The position numbers and the translations under genes were made by a program. A stretch of DNA of 64,000 bases from Isoalcanivorax indicus (GTDB lineage: Bacteria > Pseudomonadota > Gammaproteobacteria > Pseudomonadales > Alcanivoracaceae), in the NCBI RefSeq assembly GCF_003259185.1, contig NZ_QGMP01000001.1:1240001-1304000 (forward strand). The letters run 5' to 3'. Under the pieces are notes generated by a model. The model saw only the letters and a list, made by a program, of their open reading frames with translations, was not told where the DNA came from and ran no database searches. Below are positions 19,200-27,590 of the stretch, one piece after another (position 1 is the stretch's first letter; every line of letters starts with the position of its first letter).

Positions 19200-21239
19200 T
19201 CACGCACTCATAAATCCCGCCTCGCGAATCTTCTCGATCTGGTCGCGCAATTGCGCGGCCTGCTCGAACTCCAGATTGCGCGCATGCTCCAGCATTTTCG
19301 CTTCCAGTGCGGCAATATCTTTGGCCGCCTGGGCCGGGTCTGTGGGCATGGCGTAGGCGGCGGCCTCTTCGGCCACGGCTTGCTTGCGGCCTCTGCCGCG
19401 CTTGCCGCCCGTGCCGGTGCTGTAGGTGTCCTCGATGATATCCCGCACGCGCTTGTTCAGCGCGGTCGGTGTGATGCCGTGTTCCTCGTTGAACGCGATC
19501 TGCTTTGCCCGGCGCCGCTCGGTTTCGTCCATGGCCTTGGCCATCGACTGGGTGATCTTGTCGGCATACAGGATGGCGCGACCGTTCAGGTTCCGGGCCG
19601 CCCGACCCATGGTCTGGATCAGCGAGCGCTCGGCTCGCAGGAAGCCCTCCTTGTCGGCGTCAAAAATCGCCACCACGGCCACCTCGGGCATGTCCAGCCC
19701 TTCGCGCAGCAGGTTGATCCCCACCAGCACGTCGAACTTGCCCAGACGCAGATCGCGGATCAGCTCGACTCGCTCCACGGTGTCCACATCGGAATGCAGA
19801 TAACGCACGCGCACACCGTGCTCCTGCAGAAATTCCGTCAGATCCTCGGCCATGCGCTTGGTCAGTACGGTAATCAGCACCCGCTCGTCGCGGGCGACGC
19901 ATTCGCGGATTTCACCGAGCACGTCATCCACCTGGGTGGTGGCCGGACGCACCTCGATCTGCGGGTCCACCAGGCCGGTGGGGCGCACCACCTGTTCCAC
20001 CACCTGGCCGGCATGTTTCTCTTCATAGGGGCCGGGCGTGGCCGAGACAAAAATCATCTGCGGCGCCAGCGCTTCCCATTCCTCGAATTTCAGCGGCCGG
20101 TTGTCCAGTGCCGAAGGCAGGCGGAAACCGTATTCGACCAGGGTTTCCTTGCGCGAGCGGTCGCCTTTGTACATGGCGCCGATCTGCGGCACGCTGACGT
20201 GGGATTCGTCCATCACCAGCAGCGCATCGTCGGGCAGGTAATCGAACAGCGTCGGTGGTGCCTCGCCCGGTGCGCGCCCGGAAAACAGCCGTGAGTAGTT
20301 TTCCACCCCGTTGCAGTACCCGAGCTCCTGCAACATCTCGATATCGAAACGGGTGCGTTGCTCCAGCCGCTGGGCTTCCACCAGCTTGTTATTATTGCGC
20401 AGCACCTCCAGGCGTTCGCGCAACTCCTCCTTGATCATCTCGATGGCCTGCAACACCGTTTCGCGCGGTGTCACATAGTGGCTCTTCGGATACACCGTGA
20501 TGCGCGATACCTTGCGCAGGATTTCGCCGGTCAGGGGGTCGAAGATGCTGATCGATTCGACTTCATCATCAAACAGCTCCAGGCGCACGGCTTCGCGCTC
20601 TTCGTCTGCCGGAAAGATGTCGATGACATCACCGCGCACGCGGTAGGTGGCACGGCGAAAATCCATTTCGTTGCGGGTATATTGCAGCTCGGCCAGACGG
20701 CGCAGCAGCGCACGCTGATCGATGTGATCGCCACGTACCACGTGCAGCACCATGCTCATGTAGCTGTTCGGATCACCCAGACCATAGATGGCGGATACCG
20801 AGGCCACGATGATGGTGTCACGCCGCTCCAGCAGCGCCTTGGTGGCCGACAGCCGCATCTGCTCGATATGCTCATTGATCGCCGAATCCTTCTCGATAAA
20901 GGTATCCGACGAGGGCACATAGGCTTCCGGCTGGTAGTAATCGTAATAAGAGACAAAATATTCCACCGAATTCTCGGGGAAGAATTCACGGAATTCACTG
21001 TACAGCTGTGCCGCCAGTGTCTTGTTGGGCGCCATCACAATGGTCGGCCGCTGCAGCGTCTGGATGACGTTGGCGATGGTGTAGGTCTTGCCCGAGCCGG
21101 TCACCCCCAACAGGGTCTGGTGCGCCAGGCCGTCATTGAGCCCTTCCACCAGGGCGGCAATGGCCGTGGGCTGGTCCCCGGCGGGGCTGTACTCGGCGTG
21201 TAGCCTGAAGCCCGCCGCTGTTGCTGAATCCTCTGCCAT
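19200..21239 (-). CDS. uvrB: excinuclease ABC subunit B
   Basis: A protein of 679 residues, the standard length. Walker A GVTGSGKT (about residues 44-51), the beta-hairpin [24 protein letters not shown], the helicase motif QTMGRAARN and the C-terminal UVR motif ([22 protein letters not shown] spans it) are present. It is the damage-verification helicase of nucleotide excision repair. No canonical SOS box is visible upstream. A short palindrome ACAGA-CC-TCTGT (21245-21256) overlaps the ribosome-site region. Confidence 0.98.
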   Translation of the reverse strand: MAEDSATAAGFRLHAEYSPAGDQPTAIAALVEGLNDGLAHQTLLGVTGSGKTYTIANVIQTLQRPTIVMAPNKTLAAQLYSEFREFFPENSVEYFVSYYDYYQPEAYVPSSDTFIEKDSAINEHIEQMRLSATKALLERRDTIIVASVSAIYGLGDPNSYMSMVLHVVRGDHIDQRALLRRLAELQYTRNEMDFRRATYRVRGDVIDIFPADEEREAVRLELFDDEVESISIFDPLTGEILRKVSRITVYPKSHYVTPRETVLQAIEMIKEELRERLEVLRNNNKLVEAQRLEQRTRFDIEMLQELGYCNGVENYSRLFSGRAPGEAPPTLFDYLPDDALLVMDESHVSVPQIGAMYKGDRSRKETLVEYGFRLPSALDNRPLKFEEWEALAPQMIFVSATPGPYEEKHAGQVVEQVVRPTGLVDPQIEVRPATTQVDDVLGEIRECVARDERVLITVLTKRMAEDLTEFLQEHGVRVRYLHSDVDTVERVELIRDLRLGKFDVLVGINLLREGLDMPEVAVVAIFDADKEGFLRAERSLIQTMGRAARNLNGRAILYADKITQSMAKAMDETERRRAKQIAFNEEHGITPTALNKRVRDIIEDTYSTGTGGKRGRGRKQAVAEEAAAYAMPTDPAQAAKDIAALEAKMLEHARNLEFEQAAQLRDQIEKIREAGFMSA

Positions 21240-21318
21240 TCCGCACAGACCTCTGTTCAGGTAAGATTACGCGCGCTTGTCCTTGACTCAACCCATGACT
21301 CAACATATCGAGGAGTCC

Positions 21319-22503
21319 ATGTCCGAACTGAAGCTGTCCGACCGCGTACAACGCATCAAGCCCTCACCGACCCTGGCTGTTACCAACCGCGCCGCCGAAC
21401 TGCGGGCGGAAGGGAAGGACATCATTGGCCTGGGGGCTGGCGAGCCTGATTTCGACACGCCGGATCATATCAAAGAAGCCGCTATCGCGGCGATCAAGGC
21501 CGGCAAGACCCGTTACACCGCCGTTGACGGTACCCCGGGCCTGAAGAAGGCCATTATCGCCAAGTTCAAGCGCGAGAACGGCCTTGAGTACGCCGCCAAC
21601 CAGATCCTGGTGTCCAGCGGCGGCAAGCAGAGCTTCTTCAACATGGCGCTGGCGTTCCTGAACGACGGCGACGAGGCGGTGATTCCGGCGCCGTACTGGG
21701 TGTCCTACCCGGACATGGTCCTGGTGGCCGGCGGCGAGCCGGTGATCATTGAGACCCGCATCGAGAACCGCTTCAAGATCACCCCGGAGCAGCTGGAAGC
21801 GGCGATCACGCCGAAGACCCGCCTGTTCGTCATCAACAGCCCCTCGAACCCGTCCGGCGTGGCCTACACGGAAGAGGAGCTGAAGGCGATCGGCGATGTG
21901 CTGCGCAAGCACCCGGACATCCTGATTGCCACGGATGACATGTACGAGCACATCCTGTGGACCGGCAAGCCGTTCGTGAACATCGTCAATGCCAACCCGG
22001 ACCTGTGCGACCGCACCATCGTGCTCAACGGTGTGTCCAAGGCCTATAGCATGACCGGCTGGCGGATCGGCTATGCGGGTGGCCCGGCCAAGCTGATCGG
22101 CGCCATGAAAAAGGTGCAGAGCCAGAGCACGTCGAACCCGGCGTCCGTCAGCCAGGAAGCGGCTCAGGCGGCACTGGAAGGCGATCAGGGCTTCATCGCC
22201 GAAATGGGCAAGGCCTTCAAGGAGCGCCATGATTATCTGGTGGCGGCGCTGAACGATTTGCCTGGTGTGACCTGCCTGCCCGGCGACGGTACCTTCTATG
22301 CGTTCCCGGACTTCAGTGAAGCCATCAAGGCAGGCGGCTACGAGAACGATCTGGCGCTGGCGGATGCGCTGCTGGAAGCGGGTGTGGCGCTGGTGCCGGG
22401 TTCCGCTTTTGGTTCTCCGGGCTGCATGCGGCTGTCGTTCGCTGTGAGCCTGGACACGCTGAAAGCAGCCATGGCGCGCATTGAGGCGGCACTGACCAAA
22501 TAA
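21319..22503 (+). CDS. aspartate aminotransferase-type PLP enzyme
   Basis: A protein of 394 residues from ATG 21319 (AGGAG at 21311-21315); an in-frame ATG at 21295 would add 8 residues. Fold type I aminotransferase with GAGEPDFDTPDHI near residue 34, NSPSNPSGV, and the PLP lysine in NGVSKAYSMTGWRIGY (about residue 239). This is the class I-gamma aspartate/aromatic aminotransferase group. It is divergent from uvrB, with 79 nt between start codons. Substrate range (Asp, aromatic, prephenate) is not resolved. Confidence 0.9.
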   Translation: MSELKLSDRVQRIKPSPTLAVTNRAAELRAEGKDIIGLGAGEPDFDTPDHIKEAAIAAIKAGKTRYTAVDGTPGLKKAIIAKFKRENGLEYAANQILVSSGGKQSFFNMALAFLNDGDEAVIPAPYWVSYPDMVLVAGGEPVIIETRIENRFKITPEQLEAAITPKTRLFVINSPSNPSGVAYTEEELKAIGDVLRKHPDILIATDDMYEHILWTGKPFVNIVNANPDLCDRTIVLNGVSKAYSMTGWRIGYAGGPAKLIGAMKKVQSQSTSNPASVSQEAAQAALEGDQGFIAEMGKAFKERHDYLVAALNDLPGVTCLPGDGTFYAFPDFSEAIKAGGYENDLALADALLEAGVALVPGSAFGSPGCMRLSFAVSLDTLKAAMARIEAALTK

Positions 22504-22517
22504 GCAGCAAACGATCT

Positions 22518-22558
22518 CCCCGGGTGTTGACCCGCCCGGGGTGGATCACTACTATACG
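22518..22558 (+). promoter_or_regulatory. GC hairpin overlapping tRNA-Asn promoter
   Basis: TTGACC (22527-22532) and TACTAT (22550-22555) 17 nt apart form a likely promoter for the tRNA. The -35 box lies in the 10-nt loop of the palindrome CCCCGGG (22518-22524)/CCCGGGG (22535-22541), which may also end the aspartate aminotransferase transcript. An identical 7-bp stem with a 10-nt loop precedes infC. Confidence 0.5.
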
Positions 22559-22571
22559 CGCCTCAAGACAT

Positions 22572-22647
22572 TCCGCCTTAGCTCAGTCGGTAGAGCAACT
22601 GACTGTTAATCAGTGGGTCGCTGGTTCGAGCCCAGCAGGCGGAGCCA
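22572..22647 (+). tRNA. tRNA-Asn(GUU)
   Basis: 76 nt including an encoded CCA. The acceptor stem pairs TCCGCCT with AGGCGGA, the anticodon loop is CTGTTAA (anticodon GTT), and the T loop GGTTCGAGCC is canonical. Confidence 0.97.
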
Positions 22648-22654
22648 AAAACGG

Positions 22655-22681
22655 AAAAGCCCGGCATGCCCGGGCTTTTTT
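22655..22681 (+). terminator. intrinsic terminator of tRNA-Asn
   Basis: An AGCCCGG/CCGGGCT stem with a short CATGC loop is followed by six T residues, 8 nt after the tRNA 3' end. Confidence 0.9.
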
Positions 22682-22731
22682 GTGCCTGTCTGTTTTTGGG
22701 TGTTTTCCATTTTTTATTGGTGTGGGGGTTG

Positions 22732-22929
22732 TGGCCCTCGGGGGGCGGGTATGGGGTTTCAGGACACGCCGTAAATCCCCTGCGGGCCCGGCCCGCCATC
22801 ACAGATGACGTGCGTTCGACTGCGCGCGACGCATGCGTCGCAAGACGCTTGTCTCACCCCTGTAGGCTTGCGTTCGGCATCCATGCCTCTCGACAGTCCT
22901 GAAACCCCATACCCGCCCCCCGAGGGCCA
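22732..22929. repeat. 198-bp intergenic element with perfect 34-bp terminal inverted repeats
   Basis: Arms 22732-22765 and 22896-22929 are exact reverse complements over 34 bp, each carrying a run of six G or C and the sequence GGGTTTCAGGAC or its complement. They enclose 130 nt with no convincing ORF. The core contains a 14-bp perfect palindrome (CGACGCATGCGTCG, 22827-22840) and GCGGGC-CCG-GCCCGC (22782-22796). It lies between the tRNA-Asn terminator and the 3' end of cydC. No transposase or target duplication is visible. It resembles a non-coding miniature element or a dispersed intergenic repeat, but family membership cannot be tested here. The other bases of the 22682-23070 gap hold nothing recognised except the hairpin at 23035. 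Confidence 0.75.
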
Positions 22930-23034
22930 TCACGCGCAGCCCGGTTAATAACTTCCAGCCAACTGAGGGTCTGGTTCCTCCATCCTGTTGCTACCTGCTA
23001 CCAGGTGGCGTCCTGGCCGTTGGCACCGAACTGA

Positions 23035-23067
23035 GGCCTTGGGAAGGGAGTCCCCCTCCCCAAGGCC
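23035..23067 (-). terminator. stem-loop after cydC
   Basis: GGCCTTGGGAAGG (23035-23047) pairs with CCTCCCCAAGGCC (23055-23067) with one mismatch, immediately beyond the cydC stop. No T tract follows on the minus strand, so it may terminate weakly or protect the 3' end of the cydABDC message. Confidence 0.5.
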
Positions 23068-23070
23068 GGG

Positions 23071-24780
23071 CTACGAAGCACCACCCAGCCAGCCGCTGAG
23101 CCCCAACTCCCGATCCCCATCCCGCCGCTCCCGAACCTCATGATCAAGAATAATCAGCGTACGGCCACGCTGCTGCTGGCGGACCCAGGCAGCGGCGCGG
23201 GCGCGGGTAGTGGCGTCCAGGCCGCGCCAGGGTTCGTCGAGGATGACGGCGTCGCTGCGTTGCAGCAGGGTGCGGATCAGGGCGATGCGGCGGGTTTCGC
23301 CGCCGGACAGGGCGCGGCCGTTCAGGCCGACCCAGGTGTCGAGGCCGGTTTCGGGGTCGGTATCCGGCAGCAGGTCGTCGAGTCCCACGGCGCTTAGCGC
23401 CGCGCACAAGGTGCGATCATCCACCTCCGGATTGGCCAGGGTCAGGTTGTCGCGCAGGGTGGCCGACAACAGCGGCGCGTCCTGTGGCATCAGGGCGATG
23501 CGGGCCAGACGTTCGGTTTCCGGCAGTGTCTCCAGCGGCGCCCCCATGAAGGTGATCTCGCCGGACTCGGCAGGCAGCAGGCCGCAGAGCAGGCTGGCGA
23601 TGCTGCTTTTGCCCTGGCCGCTGGCCCCGGTCAGGTGGAGGACGTCGCCGGGGTGCAGGGTGAGGTCCTGGTTGCGGAGCAGGGGACGGGTGGCGATGCC
23701 TCGGCGCAGGGTGATCTGGTGGAGCGTCCAGGTGGTGGAGGACTGACCTGCATGCGAACCCTCCCGTCGGCCGGGTTGAGCGCCGCCTGCGGGGGTGGCC
23801 CCGCCCGGGGGAAGCAGGCGGCGGATGGCGGCGTGGGTGAAGGGGAGTTGTTGCCAGGCGCGGGCCAGGCCGGCCCAGAGGCCGCCGAGGGCAAGCAGGC
23901 CGATCAGTAGCAGGGCCAGTTGCGGGGCGCTGGGGTGGCCGCTGAGCAGCAGGCGGCTGGCGAGCCAGAGGGCGGTGATCAGGGCGCCGCTGAGCAGCAG
24001 TTGCAACAGGGCTTCGCCGTTGGCAGCGCGGCGGTGCAAACGATGCTCGGCCAGGGCGTTGTCAGCTTCGCGGCGCAGCCAGCGTTGCAGTTGCTGGTCG
24101 TTGTTGTCGGCGAAGTAGAGTTCGCGGTGGCTGTCGAGCAGGTGCAGCAGGTCGCGGCGGTTGCGCTGGCGGTGCAGGGCATAGCGCAGGTGGCGCTGCT
24201 GATGCAACTGGGCCCAGGCGGTGCAGGCCAGGGCCAGGCTGGCCAGTAACAGGCTCACCAGCAGGGCAAAGCCGGGCCCGGCCAGCAGTCCGGCCACCAG
24301 GGCGAGGCCCAGCGTGGCGATCACGGCGGACAAGGTGGGCAGCAGCAAGCCGGCATGCACGTTTTCCAGCGCCTGGACATCCTGCATCAGGCGCGTCTGG
24401 GTGCTGGCCCGGCGTTGTGTCAGCAACTGGGCAAAGGGCAGGCGTGCGGCCCGGGCAAACAGGGTCTGCCGCAGGCGCGCCATGATGCGGAAGATGGCCT
24501 CGTGGGCCAGCAGGCGTTCGCCGTAACGGCTGACGGTACGCAGCACGGCAAAGGCGCGAATGGCGGCGCCCGGGGCAAAGATTTCCAGGGTGATGGCCGC
24601 CCCGGCTGCGGCCGCGAGTCCGGCCAGGGCGCTGGCGGTAATCAGCCAGCCCGCACTGGCCACCAGGGCGATGGCGGCGCCTGCGGCCAGCAGTGCCAGG
24701 GCGACGGCGGCCAGGCTCCAGCGCCGTCGTCCTTTGTCCAGACTGAGCAGGAAACCCCAGTGGCGGGTGGCGCGACTCAT
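23071..24780 (-). CDS. cydC: heterodimeric ABC exporter subunit CydC
   Basis: A protein of 569 residues: an N-terminal six-helix ABC transporter membrane domain (to about residue 330) and an ATPase domain with Walker A TGASGQGKS, signature ALSGGETRR and Walker B AVILDEPWRGLD. With CydD it exports thiols (cysteine, glutathione) to the periplasm, needed for cytochrome bd assembly. The start overlaps the cydD stop (ATGA). A glycine/proline/glutamine-rich linker precedes the ATPase domain. Confidence 0.93.
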   Translation of the reverse strand: MSRATRHWGFLLSLDKGRRRWSLAAVALALLAAGAAIALVASAGWLITASALAGLAAAAGAAITLEIFAPGAAIRAFAVLRTVSRYGERLLAHEAIFRIMARLRQTLFARAARLPFAQLLTQRRASTQTRLMQDVQALENVHAGLLLPTLSAVIATLGLALVAGLLAGPGFALLVSLLLASLALACTAWAQLHQQRHLRYALHRQRNRRDLLHLLDSHRELYFADNNDQQLQRWLRREADNALAEHRLHRRAANGEALLQLLLSGALITALWLASRLLLSGHPSAPQLALLLIGLLALGGLWAGLARAWQQLPFTHAAIRRLLPPGGATPAGGAQPGRREGSHAGQSSTTWTLHQITLRRGIATRPLLRNQDLTLHPGDVLHLTGASGQGKSSIASLLCGLLPAESGEITFMGAPLETLPETERLARIALMPQDAPLLSATLRDNLTLANPEVDDRTLCAALSAVGLDDLLPDTDPETGLDTWVGLNGRALSGGETRRIALIRTLLQRSDAVILDEPWRGLDATTRARAAAWVRQQQRGRTLIILDHEVRERRDGDRELGLSGWLGGAS

Positions 24781-26501
24781 GATGACGCTCCCGGTACCGT
24801 GCCCAGATCATCCAGGGCCAGGTGCCTGTCGGCGGCGTCGGCGGCCCGTTGGCTGTGCGAGAACAGGATGATGGTGGTGTCGCCTGCGCGGGCGCGGAGG
24901 GCGCGCAGGATGGCGGCCTCTGACTCGCTGTCCAGACTGGCGGTGGGCTCGTCCAGAATCAGCAGGCGCGGTGCCGGAAACAGGGCGCGGGCCAGGGCGA
25001 CGCGCTGGCGTTCGCCGCCGGACAGGCCGGCGCCGTCTTCCCCCAGCCGGGTATCCAGGCCGTCGGGCAGGGCCTGCACCACGGCCTCGAGGGCGCAGTC
25101 GCTCAGCAGCGTGTCCAGCCGGACGGCGGTAGGCCCGGCAGGGGCGATATTACTGCGCAGGCTGCCGGCGGACAGGCGCGGTGACTGATCCAGCCAGGCG
25201 AGATTGGCGCGCAGCGTGTGCACGGGAATGTCGCGCAGGGGAATGCCATCAATACGCAGGGCTTCGCCGGCATCCTGAAAGCCCGCCAGCAGGCTGGCCA
25301 GGCTGCTCTTGCCGATGCCGGAAGGGCCGGTAACGGTGAGCCATTCGCCGGGGGCGACGTGCAGGTCGATACCCTCGCGCAGCACCGGGTGACCGCCGGG
25401 GGCACGCAATGTCAGGTGCTGGAGGTGTACGGATGGCGGGCGCTCCCAGTGTGGCGCCCGGGGGGCGGCGCCGGTATGCGGTTCGACACGGGTGTCATCC
25501 AGGAGCGGTGTCAGGTCGGCCATGGCCGCGAGGGCGGCGGCACGATCATGGTAGTGCTGGCCGAGGTTGCGCAGGGGGGCGAAATATTCCGGTGCCAGCA
25601 ACAGGATCACCAGGGCCGCACTGGCGGTAAGGTTGGCGGCCGGGCCCCAGGTGAGAAAACCGAGCAATGCCATACCGATATAAATGGCGACGCTGGCGAT
25701 GGCGATCGAGGCGAAAAATTCGAGCACAGCGGAGGACAGGAAGGCGACGCGCAGCACGCGCATTGCGGCCTGGCGCCACTGGTCTGTGACGTCGCCGACG
25801 TCATCGACCGCACGCTCCAGTGCGCCGCTCAGACGCAGCAGCGGCAGGGCGCGCAGCCGGTCCAGGAAGTGGTCACCGAGACGTGCCAGTTGCCGTTGCT
25901 GCTGCTCTGCCAGATTGGCCACGCCCATGCCGATGATGGCCATGAACAGAGGGATCATCGGCGCGGCAAACAGCAGCAGGGCACCGGCCAGCCAGTTCTG
26001 GCTGAACACCAGGACCAGGATCAGCAGAGGTTGCAGCGCGGCGGCGTAGAGGGCGGGCAGGTAATTGGCGTAGTAGGGCTGCAGCAGGTCCAGTTGTTCG
26101 CCCAGCCGGGTGGCCAGTTGGCCGCTGCCTTCGGCGCGCCGTTGTCGCCAGGCCGGGTCCATGGCGCGACGCATCAGGGTCTGGCGCAGTTGGTGACTCA
26201 GCCGCAAGCCGAGCTGGCTGGCCAGTTGTTCTCGCAGACGCAGCAGGGTCGCGCGGGCCAGCGCCAGCAGGGCCAGCGCAATAAAGACGCTGGCCGCGGG
26301 CATGGCGGGCTGCACCACCAGCGCCGCCAGGGTCACTGCCAGCAGCCACAGGAAACCGACCAGCGCGCTGGCTTCGGCCGCGACACAGGCGGCCAGTAAC
26401 AGATGCCAGTGACGTGGCATCAGGGCACGCAGTCGCTGCCCGGCAGCGCGCCAGCGTGAGGCCTCCTGGTTGTGGCGCGCAGCAAGCAGCGCAGGCTCCA
26501 T
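24777..26501 (-). CDS. cydD: heterodimeric ABC exporter subunit CydD
   Basis: 574 residues from ATG 26501. A GTG at 26546 is in frame, but it sits inside a perfect hairpin and is less likely. The membrane domain covers about residues 25-330. The ATPase domain has Walker A GPSGIGKSS, signature LSGGERQRVAL and Walker B RLLILDEPTASLD. It is the partner of CydC and is co-oriented with cydAB, so oxidase and assembly exporter are made together. Confidence 0.93.
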   Translation of the reverse strand: MEPALLAARHNQEASRWRAAGQRLRALMPRHWHLLLAACVAAEASALVGFLWLLAVTLAALVVQPAMPAASVFIALALLALARATLLRLREQLASQLGLRLSHQLRQTLMRRAMDPAWRQRRAEGSGQLATRLGEQLDLLQPYYANYLPALYAAALQPLLILVLVFSQNWLAGALLLFAAPMIPLFMAIIGMGVANLAEQQQRQLARLGDHFLDRLRALPLLRLSGALERAVDDVGDVTDQWRQAAMRVLRVAFLSSAVLEFFASIAIASVAIYIGMALLGFLTWGPAANLTASAALVILLLAPEYFAPLRNLGQHYHDRAAALAAMADLTPLLDDTRVEPHTGAAPRAPHWERPPSVHLQHLTLRAPGGHPVLREGIDLHVAPGEWLTVTGPSGIGKSSLASLLAGFQDAGEALRIDGIPLRDIPVHTLRANLAWLDQSPRLSAGSLRSNIAPAGPTAVRLDTLLSDCALEAVVQALPDGLDTRLGEDGAGLSGGERQRVALARALFPAPRLLILDEPTASLDSESEAAILRALRARAGDTTIILFSHSQRAADAADRHLALDDLGTVPGASS

Positions 26502-26538
26502 GGCGGGGCTCGTGGTGGTCAATGGGTCATGGGAACAA

Positions 26539-26561
26539 GGCGCCACCGGGTGGGTGGCGCC
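26539..26561 (-). terminator. perfect 9-bp hairpin between cydB and cydD
   Basis: GGCGCCACC (26539-26547) and GGTGGCGCC (26553-26561) flank a 5-nt loop in the 81-nt gap between cydB and cydD. The following minus-strand bases have only a weak T stretch, so it probably attenuates or marks RNA processing rather than fully stopping transcription. Confidence 0.5.
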
Positions 26562-26582
26562 AACCGTGCAATCACAAACCGG

Positions 26583-27587
26583 TCAGTGGCCGTAGCCTGT
26601 CTTGCCGGACACCTTGCCGCGGAAGACCCAGTAGGTCCAGGCGGTGTAGCCCAGCACGATGGGAATCACGAACAGGAAACCCAGCAACAGGAACAGTTGC
26701 GAACCGGGGTCGGATGCCGCCTCGTGGAAGGTGTAGGTCGGCGGCACGGCGTAGGGCCATTTACTGATGGCCATGCCGAGCAGGAACAGGGCAAAGATCA
26801 GCAGCGTGCACAGGAAGGGCACTACTTCCTTGCGTTGCATCAGCGCTCGCAGGGCTGTCGCGGCCACGATCAGCGTCAGGACCGGGAAAATCCACAGCAC
26901 GCCGAGGTTATCCAGCCAGCGCGCCATGACGCGCTCGTGGGCCAGCGGGGTCCAGATGCTGACGATCAGGAAGAACAGCATCAATGTGGCCAACAGCTTA
27001 GGCGCCAGGCGGTAAGCCCAGGCCTGCACCTCGCCTTCGGTCTTGATGATGGTCCAGGTCACGCCGAGCAGGGCATAGCCCACTACCACGCCAAGCCCGG
27101 TCATGACGGTAAAGGGGGTCAGCCAGTCGAAGGCGCCACCGACATATTGCATGTTCTCGGTGTTGAAGCCCTGGATATAGGCGCCCACCACGGCACCCTG
27201 TGCAAACGCCGCGACGGTGGAGCCAAGGTTGAAGGAGTAATCCCACAGGTGCCGGTTGCCCCGTGCCTTGAAGCGGAATTCGAACGCCACGCCGCGGAAG
27301 ATCAGCCCGGCCAGCATCAGGAAGACGCCGATATACAGGGCGGGCAACATCACGGCATACATCAGCGGGAACGCGGCCAGCAGGCCGGCGCCGCCAAGAA
27401 TCAGCCAGGTTTCATTGCCGTCCCATACCGGGGCCACGGAGTTCATCATGTCATCGCGGGCCTGGTCGCCGGGGGCGAAGGGAAACAGGATGCCCACCCC
27501 CAGATCGAAGCCGTCCATGATGACGTACATGAAGATGGCGAAGGAGACGATGCCCACCCAGATCAATGTCAGATCGATCAATTCCAT
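26583..27587 (-). CDS. cydB: cytochrome bd ubiquinol oxidase subunit II
   Basis: A protein of 334 residues, the short form (E. coli CydB has 379), with about eight or nine hydrophobic helices. Conserved parts are the N-terminal MDGFDLGVG (about residues 24-32), WDGNETWL (55-62) and the mid-protein FRGVAFEFRFK. Together with the short Q-loop CydA it fits the CIO/CioB-like branch. It begins 3 nt after the cydA stop. Confidence 0.93.
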   Translation of the reverse strand: MELIDLTLIWVGIVSFAIFMYVIMDGFDLGVGILFPFAPGDQARDDMMNSVAPVWDGNETWLILGGAGLLAAFPLMYAVMLPALYIGVFLMLAGLIFRGVAFEFRFKARGNRHLWDYSFNLGSTVAAFAQGAVVGAYIQGFNTENMQYVGGAFDWLTPFTVMTGLGVVVGYALLGVTWTIIKTEGEVQAWAYRLAPKLLATLMLFFLIVSIWTPLAHERVMARWLDNLGVLWIFPVLTLIVAATALRALMQRKEVVPFLCTLLIFALFLLGMAISKWPYAVPPTYTFHEAASDPGSQLFLLLGFLFVIPIVLGYTAWTYWVFRGKVSGKTGYGH

Positions 27588-27590
27588 GGC

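Noticed and set aside
21240..21318. LexA/SOS box upstream of uvrB
   Set aside because: Only a short ACAGA-CC-TCTGT palindrome is present; it does not match the CTGT-N8-ACAG consensus.
22732..22929. Insertion sequence
   Set aside because: The terminal inverted repeats are perfect, but the 130-nt core is far too short for a transposase and no flanking target duplication was seen.
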